A stretch of DNA of 64,000 nucleotides from Galeruca laticollis (lineage: Eukaryota > Arthropoda > Insecta > Coleoptera > Chrysomelidae): the NCBI GenBank assembly GCA_963921935.1, contig OY998176.1:168822445-168886444 (forward strand), written 5' to 3'. The notes below the pieces were generated by a model. The model worked only from the letters and a program-made list of their open reading frames with translations, made no database searches and was not told the DNA's origin. The position numbers and the translations under genes were made by a program. Shown here in pieces: positions 43,226 through 55,477 of this stretch (the stretch's first letter is position 1; each line of letters opens with the position of its first letter).

Positions 43226-45292
43226 AATATACAATTTTGTAATCAAAATAATAAATTTGGCATTGTCCACTATGGACGATACCCCCTTTATTAGAAAATT
43301 ATGTTAAAAAATACCAATCGAAGGTTTTTTTAACGTGCCTTCATTTATTTATTATTGAATTTGTACCATTTATCTGATACACATTGTATGAGAATATTCA
43401 AAGGTAGCGAGAATGACCTATACGTTTCAATCTCAAATATTATTTCGATATTTTTTTGAACTGATGCTTGATAAACATGAAAATTAGGAAATGAACAATA
43501 TAAAGTGGATTAATGATTTGATTTCACTCACAATTATTCAACTTAAGCTCTCGTCAGTTTATACTGACTGCTTTGAAAGAAATTCATTACAGTTGGTTTG
43601 TCACATATTTTTCCTTCAAAAATTTTGATACGTTATAAATCTATTATGGAAAGAAATATTTAGTAATATTGTGAGTCACTGGTAAACACTTTCTTAGAGC
43701 GTCATTTTTTATTCTGGATTATCATCGAAGGAATTGAACGTGACTTACAATAACTTTTAAAATTACCATTTTTGTATTTCTTCACCTTTTGTATTTCTTC
43801 ACCACCCTATATCTCAAATGGAAATAAGCTAAAGATCAGAAGTTCATGACTTTTGTATACAACTTAATTTTCGCCCTAATTAATTTGGAAAATGAAATTT
43901 AAAAACAAGTCACAGTAATATGATAAATCAAATAATAAATGCAAATAGTACTCTTGGTTGAAACAAATTAGAGAGCAATCAGAATTTGAAACTTCATGAA
44001 GAGAAGGGCTCGTTAACAACTCGAAAACGTACTTAAACGATGGCCTGAGTTTACCATTTAAATTAACTAAGATATTCATAATTATTTTTACAAACTCTCT
44101 TAGGAGGCCCATAATGAGTTTATTTTTAAAAGTCATTCCCAGAATGTAGGATTATTCTAGTTCCAACAAATTTTCGCTATCATGAATTCTGAGTAAAATG
44201 TTATTGTTCAACCGACGTTAATGGCAACTTAATTCATAAATGCCAATCTCCTACATTTTATACAATAGATGATAATGATCATGAACTGTTTGCCAGCGGA
44301 TAAAATACGAAAACGTAAGCAGAAACGTTCTTAATGCACACGCACCTTCAGAAGAAAATACGTAGTAAGGAAACTATTCGAGTAGACATAATATAATGAA
44401 TTGAGCAGTAGAACAGTGTAGATGGTATTGGTGACTCAAACGTATAATAGAGAAAGCAAGAAATGTACAACCACATAACAGGTGGACATAGAAATCACAC
44501 CAAAGTAATGATACTGGCTTGAGAGTAATACAATTTGCGAAAGAAAACATATATAATGTATTTTTTATAAATCCTGTATTCCATAGAAATGTAAAATGAA
44601 AACTATTGTGAGTTTCTCTGTAAACAAAGAAAAGGCGTTATTGTAACTAAATATGATACCTGCATCCGGAATTAGAACAACTTTTGTTATATGGAAAAAG
44701 GTTTGATCATGATTTCTGTCTAGTCTATTCTGAATATTGAGATTGACTTTTCCAAAATTTGTTATGGTCCAAATCTTCATCATCATCATCCAATTTGTTT
44801 TGTATTTAACCGGCTTCCATTTTCAACATATACTATTCTCATATGTTCAACTCGCACGTTCTCCAGTTTTTATCAAAATTCTGATTATTATAATTATGTG
44901 TTTGCTAAGGCAAGTTTCCGATCGTAGTCTAAATCATTTTGAATTGTATCCTGTTTCAGGAATATTAACAATTTTCCCTCCTAACAAATATTTAGGGAAT
45001 GAAGCTGATGCTGTGTACTATATTCCATTGTCTCTTTTGGTTCACTTATGTGCTATGGTTATCCATGCCAATTTACACATTCGTGCAATTATTTGACATC
45101 TAGTTTTATTGACTGGAGTTTGATTGAGTCTTCCATTTAGACCATTCGAGAATGGTGCATTTACTGCAGTTAAGATGGTGAGTATATTTTCGATATTTAA
45201 AAAGATCTTGAAATCTTTTGAATTTATACCCGGATATATATTTAATGAAATTGACTGTCTCGACCCTTACTTCGTGGAATATGCTCATATTA
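43226..45292. other. No recognisable gene
   Basis: AT-rich. The 119-codon ORF at 44737-45096 is hydrophobic in its first half. An acceptor-like TCCTGTTTCAG ends near 44960, followed by open sequence (ILTIFPPNKYLGNEADAVYY), but I recognise no family. Confidence 0.35.
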
Positions 45293-45500
45293 GTGTTTTT
45301 AAATGATACTCAAGGTCTCTAGTTAATTCCACAATATAATACAAGTTATTGAAAATTCTAAAAAATTGACAATTGTTTCGATAAATCAATTCTGACGATG
45401 ATATTGATTTATCGAAACAATTGTCAATTTTTAAGAATTTTCAATAACTTGTATTATATTGTGGAATCAACTAGAGACCTTGAGTTTCATTTAAAAACAC
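45293..45500. repeat. 208-bp near-perfect palindrome (hairpin)
   Basis: Arms of about 98 bases (45293-45391 and 45404-45500) differ at only a handful of positions, with a loop of about 12 bases (TCTGACGATGAT). The arm begins GTGTTTTTAAATGA and ends CGATAAATCAAT. CGGATATATATTT occurs just outside both sides (45233 and 45501) as a direct repeat. It is either a foldback element or an inverted duplication made by template switching. Confidence 0.92.
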
Positions 45501-46203
45501 GGATATATATTTGATAAAATCGTGCTAATTTTGTTATCCTGTGTCACTTCTTGAATTAGTTGTCTATCTACAACACAATACGTGCTTCATATCTTGTTAC
45601 AGTGCTTATATCATGATCATTTTCAGCAAACATTGATTTTTATTTGTTTCTTAATTTAACTATTTCATATTGTGGGTCACAGTTTGAGTGATATATCGAA
45701 ATTTCAAAATTTGCTACTCCTGTGTGTTCATTAAAGTTATAATTTATTCATATTCGTCTTTTATGTTATATCCCGTATTCCCTATGACATCAGCATTTTT
45801 GTTATGACTTTGTAAATTCTGAGTGCTTTCCAAAATTTTAACTCAACAAGCTGCATTGCTCCTTTATCGGTGGAATGTATTCCATATTTATTTTTTCCTC
45901 GTAAGGAGTATATTATTTTTTTGTCATATCAAATTTTTCATTTCTGATCAGATGAAAATTTTTTATGACGAGTAGTCCAATTAAAAAATCAGAATGAAAA
46001 TTTTTGCTTCCTATGACCAAATAAACAATATTCTTTTCAATCTCAAAAATCCTAATCTTTAGCCATTCCTATACTATTTTGTACTCCATGGATCGATTTT
46101 AACCTTGCATTTTCTGTTGTTGTACTAATTGGGATTTTCAAGCGTTATAATTTTGAATTTATAGAAGAAATGTTTCAACCTGAGTAATGAATTCCCTCAT
46201 TTT
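45501..46203. other. No recognisable gene
   Basis: AT-rich unique-looking sequence. Confidence 0.35.
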
Positions 46204-46212
46204 CTCTCTCTC

Positions 46213-46271
<59 letters not shown>
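46204..46271. repeat. (CT)n microsatellite
   Basis: About 30 CT units with one CCCC interruption near the left end. Confidence 0.97.
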
Positions 46272-46276
<5 letters not shown>

Positions 46277-46589
46277 CGATGAGATGCATTTGAAGTTTTT
46301 ATTGTTAATTTTTGTATTAAAGATTTTTCTGAAAACATTTTATCCGTTGTTCAAGCCAATCAGATACATTGAAATAAAAGTAATACTTGGATATGATTTG
46401 GTTCTTCTCAACACTGAATTTATGGTTGGTATATTTTCACAAAGAATCTTGCTCATATCTCTTCATAGATCTTCTTGTTCTGAATTTAAGACAGAATTGT
46501 TTACCAATTATGTTAAATATTTTTTATTTTTATGATAAATTTGAAAATAATATGGCGAATAATGTGAAACATCATAAAAAACATGGATT

Positions 46590-47670
46590 AAGCTAATGCG
46601 CAATAATGAATTCTGACTATCACTCGGTACCAATGCATCTCGGGACAGAAAAAACCAACAGAGCAGAAAGGACATGAAAGTATAGTATAAGGAATTGGAA
46701 GAGGAAAAGTAATAACGCATATACATAAATAAGATCCAAGGTAGATATGGACAATATTTAAATGGAATGTGGAAAAATATAGAGTCTACTAACTAAAAAA
46801 ATGCAGAAAAAATGGTACCAATACTAAATATACAGAAGGACAAATTATGTTGAGACAGTAAAGGCAAAAAGAGGGTGGAAGAGCGAAGCTGACTGGATAT
46901 TTGAACCCTACACACACAAGGGAAGATAAAAGAAATTATGGTTATCAGAAGCGTGAAGAAAATTCTTAATTCGAAATCAGAAAATTTTAGAGAGAAATGT
47001 GAGAAATGTTGGCGAAGCAATTTTATATTCTCAATGATATGAATGAGAAACACAAACTACAAAAGTAAAGAAACGAGCAGACCCGTGAAAGGAAGTAATA
47101 AGAGAATGAAAGTATTTAAGCTAAGAAGAATGATATAACATCAGGAACCTTTGATAACGGTGTAACTCAATCGAAAAATATTTGCGCTGATTATAATACT
47201 GGTGTCAAGACAATGAAGTATACCAAAGAGTTGAGAAGAATCTGATATTAGACGAATATTTGAAGTGAGGAAATATACAACTGCATGTAGTAATTGTGGA
47301 TATTCCTATTGAGGATTATTTATTAACTACTTCCAACGGTCCTCAAAATAAGACTTAAGCCATAACCAAACGATTATCAAGCTGGCTTGAGGAAGAAAGA
47401 TGAACTACACATCAAGTGTTCAAGATAAAAGAGATATTAACAGCTTGACTTAAAAAACTTCAACACCCCATGAACTAATTTTTAGGACCGAAATATACCA
47501 AGCGATTGAAGAACTCGAGGTCTCAGAGAAGTTGATGATATTAACAAAGACTCGAGAAGAACAACAAGAAAGATAAGAGCCGGAAACGAAGTTTTAGATG
47601 AATTTATGGTCTAAGCTCTAGAATCAGACAGACCCATTATCATCTTTATTGAATGAGGTCATGAGGCAAA
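46590..47670 (+). pseudogene. Non-LTR retrotransposon relic (endonuclease trace and RT fragment)
   Basis: Across frame changes, RT blocks of the non-LTR type are readable: NDYQAGLRKK then TTHQVFKIKEILTA (about 47369-47448, the YQAGFR-G-ST-DQIF block); EIYQAIEELEVSEKLMMLTK (47488 on, the elgip-kLi-Li block); and QTDPLSSLLNEVMRQ (about 47626-47672, the LRQGDPLSPLLFN block with GD altered). Near 46603, MNSDYHSVPMHLGTEKT resembles the SDHxxV end of the endonuclease domain. Order and spacing fit one element, heavily decayed. Downstream ORFs around 47646-48384 show no motif. Confidence 0.55.
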
Positions 47671-48732
47671 GTAAATTGACTAATAACCAGAGTTATTATC
47701 TCTGAAAGTAACCAGATAACATAGACAAAATGTTGAAATAAGAAAAAATAAATGATGCCCGAAGCACGATGAAGTAAGCAGATTATAGAATAACAAAAGC
47801 CGACTGAAATAAATGTGCATGTTTTAGCGTCAAATGCTAATATCATTAAGCGTTGCGAGTACTGTGTAGGTTTTCTTACTGCTCCACTAAGAAACAGCAC
47901 TGGTAGATAGAAGCGAACAGTGAATGGTGGAGATTCATACATCCAGATCCTCGGAAATGATTCTCAACTAAAAAATTATCAGTTATCTCTGAAAATAGAT
48001 TTAAAAGAAAAATTCCCTTGATTTTAGGTCTAATTTGAAGATTGAAAGTTTTTTCTAACGAAGTATGTCGGTTCGGCGCAACTTTCGGCATTTTGAAGGG
48101 AAGAAAATTGTACTGAAACGTCAAGAAACAGTCTACTCTAGAAAATACTGTTTTCCTTTAAATTAGATCTATAAATAACCGAGGAATTTTTTTTTGGTTC
48201 TAATTATAGTAATCAAGACGATCAAAGCAGATTTGTAACACAAGTCACGGCGCATATTCTTGTAGTAAAAATCATATGGAAAAGTCGGCATCGTGTGATA
48301 AGCTAAGAGCGAAACCGATGTGCGTGAGCGATACCGACGTGCGTTGACCTTTTTGTAGATTATCGGCCCTATTTTTTGCCGCAAAAATCGTTACATAAGT
48401 TGAAATTAAATCATTTAGGAAACATTTATTATTGAAGTAACATTCACTGGCAACCCTTTCCTGTTAGAAATAAATGATATTCTATTTTGAAACTTGTTCC
48501 ACTTGTAATGATTAGATCCCAAAAGGGAATTGGAAGCAGGGGAGACATTTTGTGGGGACAGGGGTGCGACGACTGCTGAGTGATTTAGATAATGATTTTG
48601 TGGAATATGTTGAAGTATCCTGAATGAAAAGGTTGAGAATGAAAATTACAACTAAAATCGATTACAAAAACTGAGAAATTATTAATTAAGCTATGAATGC
48701 TTTATGTTTATACAGGGTGTTTTCAAATGACA

Positions 48733-49322
48733 CTTACAACGTTTGCATGTAGATACCTCTCGCAAAATTGGACAAGATGATATAGGGATTGAGTGGTCCA
48801 ACCCATTTACTTTTCGAAATACAGGGTGTTAAAGTTGTGAAAAATATAATGTTTTAATTTGATAACTTTAAAATGGATGAATATTTTGATCTGAAGTTTG
48901 GCAGGTTGATTTTAAATGTTAAAGGGCATATTTTGATGGAAAAACATGTTCCAATTTTTGATCCAGTGGTGTACATTTGGAAGAATATGTCACCTTTCCT
49001 CTCCCATTTTTTACGCCACTGGCATTTGAAGTTATTTTCATTTGATTTTGTATTCCTCAATAGTTTTCACGTCAAAAAAGGCATAACCTTCACATATCAA
49101 AAAATTTGTAGTCTTCAAGATATTTAATGTTTTTATGAAGTCTGCAAGATCACTTTTTATAAAAAAAATAGAAAAAAACATTTTTCTTGAATGTTTTTAA
49201 TAACTACCAAACTACCAATGGTTTGAATATGTTCGAGGAACTAATTTGTGAAATAGCAATGCATATAAAACATTGAGAGAGGATTGTTGAAAATACTTTT
49301 CCAAACTTGTGATTTTATTAAC
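48733..49322 (+). repeat. Left long inverted arm of the first DD41D mariner
   Basis: Matches 50616-51205 in reverse complement, for example ACAACGTTTGCATGTAGATA and TTCCAAATGTACACCACTGG (shared on opposite strands). The short ORF seen in both arms is a by-product of this identity. Confidence 0.88.
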
Positions 49323-49446
49323 AACAGAATATATGGTAGGCTATGGATGTCAATAATGAAATGGTAAACGTCACTTTGTTTAACGTCAAAACAAAAATGA
49401 ATTATATGTAGTTAAATTGGTTTGTGCAACTTTCACACTTTTTGTT

Positions 49447-50370
49447 ATGATGGATTTTACTTTTGAAGAAATGGCTGATATGCAACTAATATAGGGGAAA
49501 GCCAGAAAGAATGGTAGACGTTCCGAGCGCTTGTATAGAGAAATATAACCGAATCGACCTAGATTTCCATGTCACACAACATTTTCTCAAATTGACAGGC
49601 GATTGCGAGAATTTGGACAATTCAATTCAAAATTATAAGGCAGCGGTAGAAAACGAACTGTGCAATTAGAGGAGGCTGATCTAGACCGTATTGAAAATAG
49701 ACCCGATTTAAGCCCTCGCACCATTGGCAAATCTTTAAATGTAAGTAACTCAGCTGTGTGGAATATTTTAAATGAACAGCGGTTGTATCCTTATAAGTAT
49801 GCCCAATTTCAGGCCCTAAAACCAACAGATTGTCCTCAAAGAGTGGAATTTGCGAATTGGTACACCCAAAAATGTTTAGAAAATAAGAATTGTACCGAAT
49901 TTGTTCAGTTTACTGATGAAGCCAAATTCACACGTGAAGGAATTTTTAATTCAAGTAATATCTACGTATATGATGACGGAAATACATGTTATTCGACAAC
50001 ATGGATTTCAGGAAAAATTCTCGCTTAACGTGTGGGCAGGCATTCTTGGAGATTGTATAGTGGGTCAATATTTATTACCTAATAAACTCAATTGTAATAT
50101 TTATTGTAATTTTTTGAGAGAAACCCCACCTGATTTATTAAACGACGTTGTACCATTAAATATTAGGGCGAATATGGATAATGTATGGTTTCAGCACGAT
50201 GGGTCATCTGTACATTATTCTCTAGCGGCCAGACAACGTTCAACCCAACAATACGGAAACAACTGGATAGGCCGAGATTGACCCAATATGTGGCCTGCGA
50301 GGTCACCGGGTTTAAATCCAATCGATTTCTTTCTGTGGGGTTACATGATGTCCCCAGTCTACTAAACAAT
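49447..50370 (+). pseudogene. Tc1/mariner transposase, DD41D (broken)
   Basis: From the ATG at 49447 the N-terminus reads MMDFTFEEMADMQLI followed by a stop, and a second stop lies near 49546. The HTH is DLSPRTIGKSLNVSNSAVWN (49705 on). Core: FTDEAKFTREGIFNSSN (first Asp), a frame change near 50000, SLNVWAGILGDCIVG, WFQHDGSSVHYS (second Asp), and PARSPGLNPIDFFLWGY (third Asp). Exactly 41 residues separate the second and third Asp, hence DD41D. A stop replaces a residue in GRxxP at 50280. Typical of the insect mariner group with about 300-350 residues. Confidence 0.85.
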
Positions 50371-50615
50371 AGTAGAAACGGAGGAGGAACTGATAGTAAG
50401 AATCCATGCAGCTACAGAAATTATTTCCGGCAATCGCCAGTCTTTCCAAGGTATGCGATTTTCAATGAGAAAACGTTCCAGATAAAGTGTAAATGTAAAT
50501 GGACAAAATTTTGAACATCTTTTGTAATTTGTTGGCTGCTTAGTTAAAAATTTTGTTTGAATGCGATATTATTTGACTTTGTAATTATCTTATTTTTTAT
50601 TGTATTAATTATTTT

Positions 50616-51205
50616 GTTAATAAAATAACAAATTTGGAAAAGTATTTTCAACAATCCCCTCTCAATGTTTCATATGCATTGCTGTTTCACGAATTAGTTC
50701 CTGTTACATATTCTAACCATTAGTAGTTTGGTAGTTATTAAAAAACATTCACGAAAAATATTTTTTTTTTATTTTTTTATTAAAAAGTGATCTTGCAGAA
50801 TTCATAAAAACATTAAATATCTTGAAAACTACAAATTTTTTGATATGTAAAGGTTATGCGTTTTTCACGTGAAAACTATTGAGGAATACAGAATCAAATA
50901 AAAATAGCTTCAAATGCCAGTGGCGTAAAAAATGGGAGGGGAAAGGTGACATATTCTTCCAAATGTACACCACTGGATCAAGAATTAAAATATGATTTTT
51001 CATCAAAATATGCCCTTTTACATTCAAAAATAACCTGCCAAATGTCAGACCAATATATTCATCCATTTTAAAGTTATCAAATTAAAACTTAATATTTTTC
51101 AGAACTTTAACACCCTGTATTTCGAAAAGTAAATGGGTTGGATCCCTCAATCCCTATATCATATTGCCCAGTTTTACGAGAGGTATCTACATGCAAACGT
51201 TGTAG
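50616..51205 (-). repeat. Right long inverted arm of the first DD41D mariner
   Basis: Partner of 48733-49322. Similarity stops at CAAACGTTGTAG, where TGTGCATATATAC replaces the expected terminus. Confidence 0.85.
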
Positions 51206-52630
51206 TGTGCATATATACAAATAACGGAATGATTGGTAAAATATTAAGTTGTTGGAAATTGTTATGAAGTTTTTATTTTTTGAAGTTGAGTAGTCGATGA
51301 TTTTTTTTCACAATTTTTGAAAACACTTTAGATTTCAGTATCATCATTTTTAATTAATTGCAGGCACATATACTCTACAATCAAGCGTTTTATGGAGATG
51401 TATGAAATATTGCCACGGTGAGGGCAAGAAAGGAAGGTTCCTTAGAAAAATATAAGTGTTGATATGATTGTGAAATGCCCTATGGTGATTTTTCCAATTC
51501 CTGCATCATCCTCCAATAAAGGTTGGAGAAGTGAATAGTATAAAAACTTATTTTTCATTTGAGCCGTCCACTCTTAACCAGTAGGATTTGATAATGCATT
51601 TCCAAATTGGACGCAAGGAGTAAATGAATTCCTTGATGGTGCATTAGCAGGAAATTATATAGCCAGTGTCTCCTTAATTTAGTTACCTAATATGCTCTTA
51701 TATCTAGATGCATTTTTGAATTCTAGAGACTAATGGGACGATAATCTCTAGGGAATTGAGGAAGTCCGAAATTATCCTTATTACAGGATATAATTGATTT
51801 CTCTTTCTTATTACTAGTTCCTTAGCAGAAACGATGAAAACAAATCCTTGTAGCTCAACTCTCAATCTGGTAAGATGCCCCTGAGGGTCACTTATTATTT
51901 ATTTACGCCATAGGTTAAGTGCATATAGCGGTAAACTGTCTTAAATTCGGCCACTAATGTTACTAGTCACGTTTCACAAATGTACAATAGTCTGTAAAAT
52001 TTCGGTTATGTCATCAGTGATGTGCGTGAGATCGACGTAAACTACAATTATCGTTCCTTTGAAAAAATTGGCCAAAGTGAAATTTTAATACATCTAATAA
52101 TTCGATTTAAGTGACATAACTTTTAGATAAGTTAGTACGGACTTCTTGTGTAAATATAAATAGAGTAATTATAAAAAATATCGATTTACACACAAAAATA
52201 TGAAAGGTACCTTAGGGATCCCTTGCATGTTTATGTGAAGGATCGTATCTCCTTCGTTGGGCTATTGTTTTTCAACGTTTGATTCCATTTTAATTTATTT
52301 CGATTCTAAAAATGGATATAAGTACAGTGGAATCATGCCAAGAATTTGCGATTGGCATCAACTTACGTTCGAATTGAGCCATTTTTGAGAGCAAATCGAA
52401 ACCAACAAATTGCAAAACTCTTCGAAAGAAGGATCACGTCGAAGTATACTGCCCACAGATTAGTCGCGTGTTTACATTTATTACTATGTAATGTTTTTAT
52501 AAGTTTGATAATTTTATTTTAATATTTATTTATTCTGTATGACTTGTATATGACTTACCTTGGGCTGCTCTGTATGTTTTTCTTTATTTTATATAGTTTT
52601 TTTAATAAAGCCGGGGCATGTAGACTTTTC
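51206..52630. other. No recognisable gene
   Basis: AT-rich sequence with no ORF or repeat I could support. Confidence 0.4.
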
Positions 52631-52653
52631 TCCCTGTGGGTTCAGGACGCCAA
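52631..52653 (-). other. PBS-like sequence
   Basis: The minus strand reads TTGGCGTCCTGAACCCACAG and on to GGGA, following an AT-rich ATAAA. The TTGGCG start after an AT-rich end resembles the PBS context at 1382. No gag follows, so this may be a relic or chance. Confidence 0.25.
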
Positions 52654-52871
52654 TTTATCATTGAGTAGACAATTATTTTATTTTTAGTGGTAATTCATTA
52701 TTATATACTGTTTATGAGTATTATGTTATGTAAATATTTCATAAATATTACACTATTGCCTCTATTTAATGCAGAATGAATGATTGAAATAAGCTTTCTT
52801 GAATTAAATTTATCATTGACAGTGAATAAAGATACCAAATACTGCTAATATATCTATTCAATATGTGACGT

Positions 52872-52957
52872 AATATGTTACCAAATAAAGATGTGAAATT
52901 TGGGAGCAAAGATGTTAATCGAAACAAGGGAAAACACATAAAAACGGATTTCAGTAT
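52872..52957. repeat. Inverted partial copy of the 357-bp repeat unit
   Basis: AATAAAGATGTGAAATTTGG and the following ~65 bases are the reverse complement of the TTAACATCTTTGCTCCCAAA region of the adjacent tandem array. The piece thus forms an inverted arm directly left of the array. Confidence 0.8.
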
Positions 52958-54165
52958 GGAAACCGCTGTACCGTGCTAATGACGGCAAATGAGCCAGAGG
53001 CATGTAGTTCCGCGGTTGCCACTCTGTTTCAGTAGCCCTTTTTCTTCTTGCGTGAATTGCCCAAGAATCTCTTTGCTGTTGTTGTTAACATATCACGCGA
53101 TATTCCTACATCTTCTGTGTTATTTACTATGAGTCCGAAGGTTCAGGCGGGGGGGGGGGCTATATGCGCCTCCGTGTCGATCTTGGTTGTTATCCTTAAA
53201 ACTCGGGATCTTCCAATTGAAGGCACAAATGAGCGTTTGGCTTCCCTGCTGAAATCCGTTGTTTTGTGTTTTCCCATGTTTCGATTAACATCTTTGCTCC
53301 CAAAATTCACATCCTTATTTGGTTGTATCGTGTCGATGACGGCAAATGAGCCAGAGGCATGCATGTCCGCGGTTGCCACTCTGTTACAGAAGCCCTTTTT
53401 CTTTTTGCGTGAATTACACCAAAATCTTTTTGTTGTTGTTTGTAACATATCACGCGATATTCCTACATCTTCTTTGTTATTTACTATGGGTCGGAAGGTT
53501 CAGGCGGGGGAGGGGCTATATGCGCCTCCGTGTCGATCTTGGTTGTTATCCTTAAAACTCGGGATCTTCCAATTGAAGGCACAAATGAGCGTTTGGCTTC
53601 CCTGCTGAAATCCGTTGTTTTGTGTTTTCCCATGTTTCGATTAACATCTTTGCTCCCAAATTTCACATCCTTATTTGGTTGTATCGTGTCGATGACGGCA
53701 AATGAGCCAGAGGCATGCATGTCCGCGGTTGCCACTCTATTACAGAAGCCCTTTTTGTTTTTGCTTGAATTACCCAAAAATCTTTTTGTTGTTGTTTTTA
53801 ACATATCACGCGATATTCCTACATCTTCTTTGTTATTTACTATGGGTCGGAAGGTTCAGGCGGGGGGGGAGGGGCTATATGCGCCTCCGTGTCGATCTTG
53901 GTTGTTGTCCTTAAAACTCGGGATCTTCCAATTGAAGGCACGAATGAGCGTTTGGCTTCCTTGCTGAAATCCGTTGTTTTGTGTTTTCCCATTTTTCAAT
54001 TAACATCTTTGCTCTCAAATTTCACATCCTTATTTGGTTGTACCGTGCCGATGACGGCAAATGAGCCAGAGGCATGCATGTCCGCGGTTGCCACTCTGTT
54101 TCAGTAGCCCTTGTTCTCTTCTTCTTCCGTGAATTACCCAAGAATCTCTTTGTTGTTGTGTTGTT
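52958..54165. repeat. ~357-bp tandem repeat array, about 3.3 copies
   Basis: GACGGCAAATGAGCCAGAGG recurs at 52981, 53338, 53694 and 54053, i.e. periods of 357, 356 and 359 bases. Copies are very similar, with differences mainly in a G-run (GGCGGGGGGG length varies) and point changes. More GC-rich than the surroundings. The unit is open on both strands over ~100 codons; the minus frame reads RVATADMHASGSFAVIDTIQ. Whether it encodes anything is unclear. Confidence 0.92.
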
Positions 54166-54173
54166 GTTCTATA

Positions 54174-54213
<40 letters not shown>
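54174..54213. repeat. (TA)n tract at the left edge of the Penelope cluster
   Basis: About 20 units, directly adjoining the end of the first Penelope copy. Confidence 0.95.
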
Positions 54214-54216
<3 letters not shown>

Positions 54217-54306
54217 AAGTTGAGTATTAGTCGGCTAGTTGAGGAAATCAAAATTCTTAATAGGGTCTTCAGCCAAAGGAGAAATAAAAAGTGGACTCTT
54301 TATTCT

Positions 54307-54346
54307 GTTCAAGCTTTCGAGACTTTATTGACTCTTCATCAGGAAC
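54307..54346 (-). ncRNA. Hammerhead-ribozyme-like motif, Penelope copy 1 (minus)
   Basis: The minus strand has the core CTGATGA, a short stem II region, then CGAAAGCTT. GTTC before the core pairs with GAAC after it (stem I). AAGCTT is self-complementary, fitting the dimeric short-stem-III hammerheads described in Penelope-like elements. Stem II is weak in this copy. Confidence 0.6.
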
Positions 54347-54702
54347 TCTACAATAAATTATTGAATGTAAATACAAAAACAAGAATTGAAAATTGCTACT
54401 TACGAAAGTGAGGTTAAATATGTTTGATGCGAATAAAATGTACATAACTGACGCTATTTTCACGAAATCATCACAACACGTGATAAATCCATTATATTGA
54501 TAAACGAATACAATAATTAAAATTAATATTGAAAGGAAAATATGAAACTAATTCAATCACATGTTCAGGAACACGAGGAATTTCTTTATTGATAATTTGA
54601 CAACTGACACAACCACATAATTAAAATTCCGTCAATCAAATTCAGTGATGCCAACATGTATTGAAACATGAGTGAAAGAGGGAAAGGTGTAATAACTGAG
54701 AT

Positions 54703-55266
54703 TTATTGTGAAATATTAAAGTTAGTGTTTGTAATATTAGATAGAAGACTAAGAAAGTAAGAGTCAATAATGCTGAGGTTGTCAATATCAGTTCTGGCAT
54801 TCATAGCTTGGGGTTCTTTAAAAATGTGAGACATCTCCAAAAATGATCTCTTAGTGAGATTGGACTCGCGATCTAACACAGTGACACCATCGTGATCAGG
54901 TATGTGATTCATAGACAAAGTATAACTAGCCAAGGTGCAAGTTCCATTGAAATTTCTTATATCACTTATATGTGAGCAAATACGGTCTTTAAGCCTGCGC
55001 TTGGTTTGACCGATGTATTTATTATCACACTGTGAGCATTGAATGCAATAAACCACATTAGATTGATCCAATACGGGATCTTTATCTTTGATTTTTGAAA
55101 AAATGTTCGGAATTGTAAGAATGTTTCTACTGGCTAACGTTATAGAAGGAAATTTTGTAAAAAACTTTTTAAATTTGTGATTAATAGTGTGAATGTTTGG
55201 TAACGAAATATACTGTCTAGGTAGGTTTTGATTTAAATGGGTGTTAGATCGCGAGTCTAATCTCAC
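54703..55266 (-). pseudogene. Penelope GIY-YIG endonuclease region, copy 1
   Basis: The C-terminal part of a Penelope protein. A zinc-binding CIQCSQC precedes the GIY-YIG signature, here VVYCIQC ... NKYIGQTKRRLKDRI, the YIG half being clear. Further conserved positions follow: HISDIRNFNG, an H-rich SMNHIPDHDG and the catalytic Glu region RSFLEMSHIFKEP. The nuclease nicks target DNA for insertion. The 187-codon frame begins within the linker and lacks the upstream RT, so it is a 5'-truncated copy; the frame itself is open to its natural stop (IDSYFLSLL near the C-terminus). Confidence 0.85.
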
Positions 55267-55477
55267 TAAGAGATCATTTTTGGAGATGTCTCACATTTAT
55301 AAAGAACCTAAAGCTACGAATGCCAGAACTGATATTGACAACCCAGCATTATTTACTCTTACCTTCTTAGTCTTCCATCTCATATTACAAACACTAACTT
55401 TAATATTTCACAACAAATTTCAGTTGTTACACCTTTCCCTCTTTTACTCATGTTTCAATACATATTGGCATCACTGA
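55241..55477 (+). pseudogene. Penelope GIY-YIG C-terminal fragment, copy 2
   Basis: MLDRESNLTKRSFLEMSHIY matches the end of copy 1 almost exactly. The frame then diverges after ARTDIDNP, owing to a frameshift. The copy starts at the head-to-head junction, so only the last ~80 residues of the protein plus the 3' tail (to 55873) are present. Confidence 0.8.

Larger units (their letters stand above)
48713..51205 (+). mobile_element. Tc1/mariner DD41D element with ~590-bp inverted arms (right tip missing)
   Basis: The left end begins TA|CAGGGTGTTTTCAAATGAC. Inverted arms 48733-49322 and 50616-51205 enclose a mariner-type transposase. The outermost ~20 bases, including the CAGGGTG tip, are absent on the right. 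Confidence 0.85.

Noticed and set aside
44737..45096. Possible membrane protein exon (119 codons, hydrophobic first half).
   Set aside because: No recognisable family and hydrophobicity arises from AT-rich codons; the acceptor-like site alone is not enough.
45380..45420. CTGACGA ... CGAAAC in the loop and arm of the 208-bp palindrome, resembling a hammerhead core.
   Set aside because: No proper stem II forms between the two blocks, and the pairing seen is forced by the palindrome itself.
48873..49127. ORF in the left mariner arm with a homologous ORF (50854-51066) in the right arm, suggesting a conserved protein.
   Set aside because: The two ORFs are the two inverted arms of one element, so their similarity reflects repeat identity, not protein conservation.
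53048..53967. Long ORFs on both strands of the 357-bp array (e.g. 186 codons) as real genes.
   Set aside because: Openness follows from unit length and composition; frames are open on both strands, vary with the G-run length, and show no known domain.
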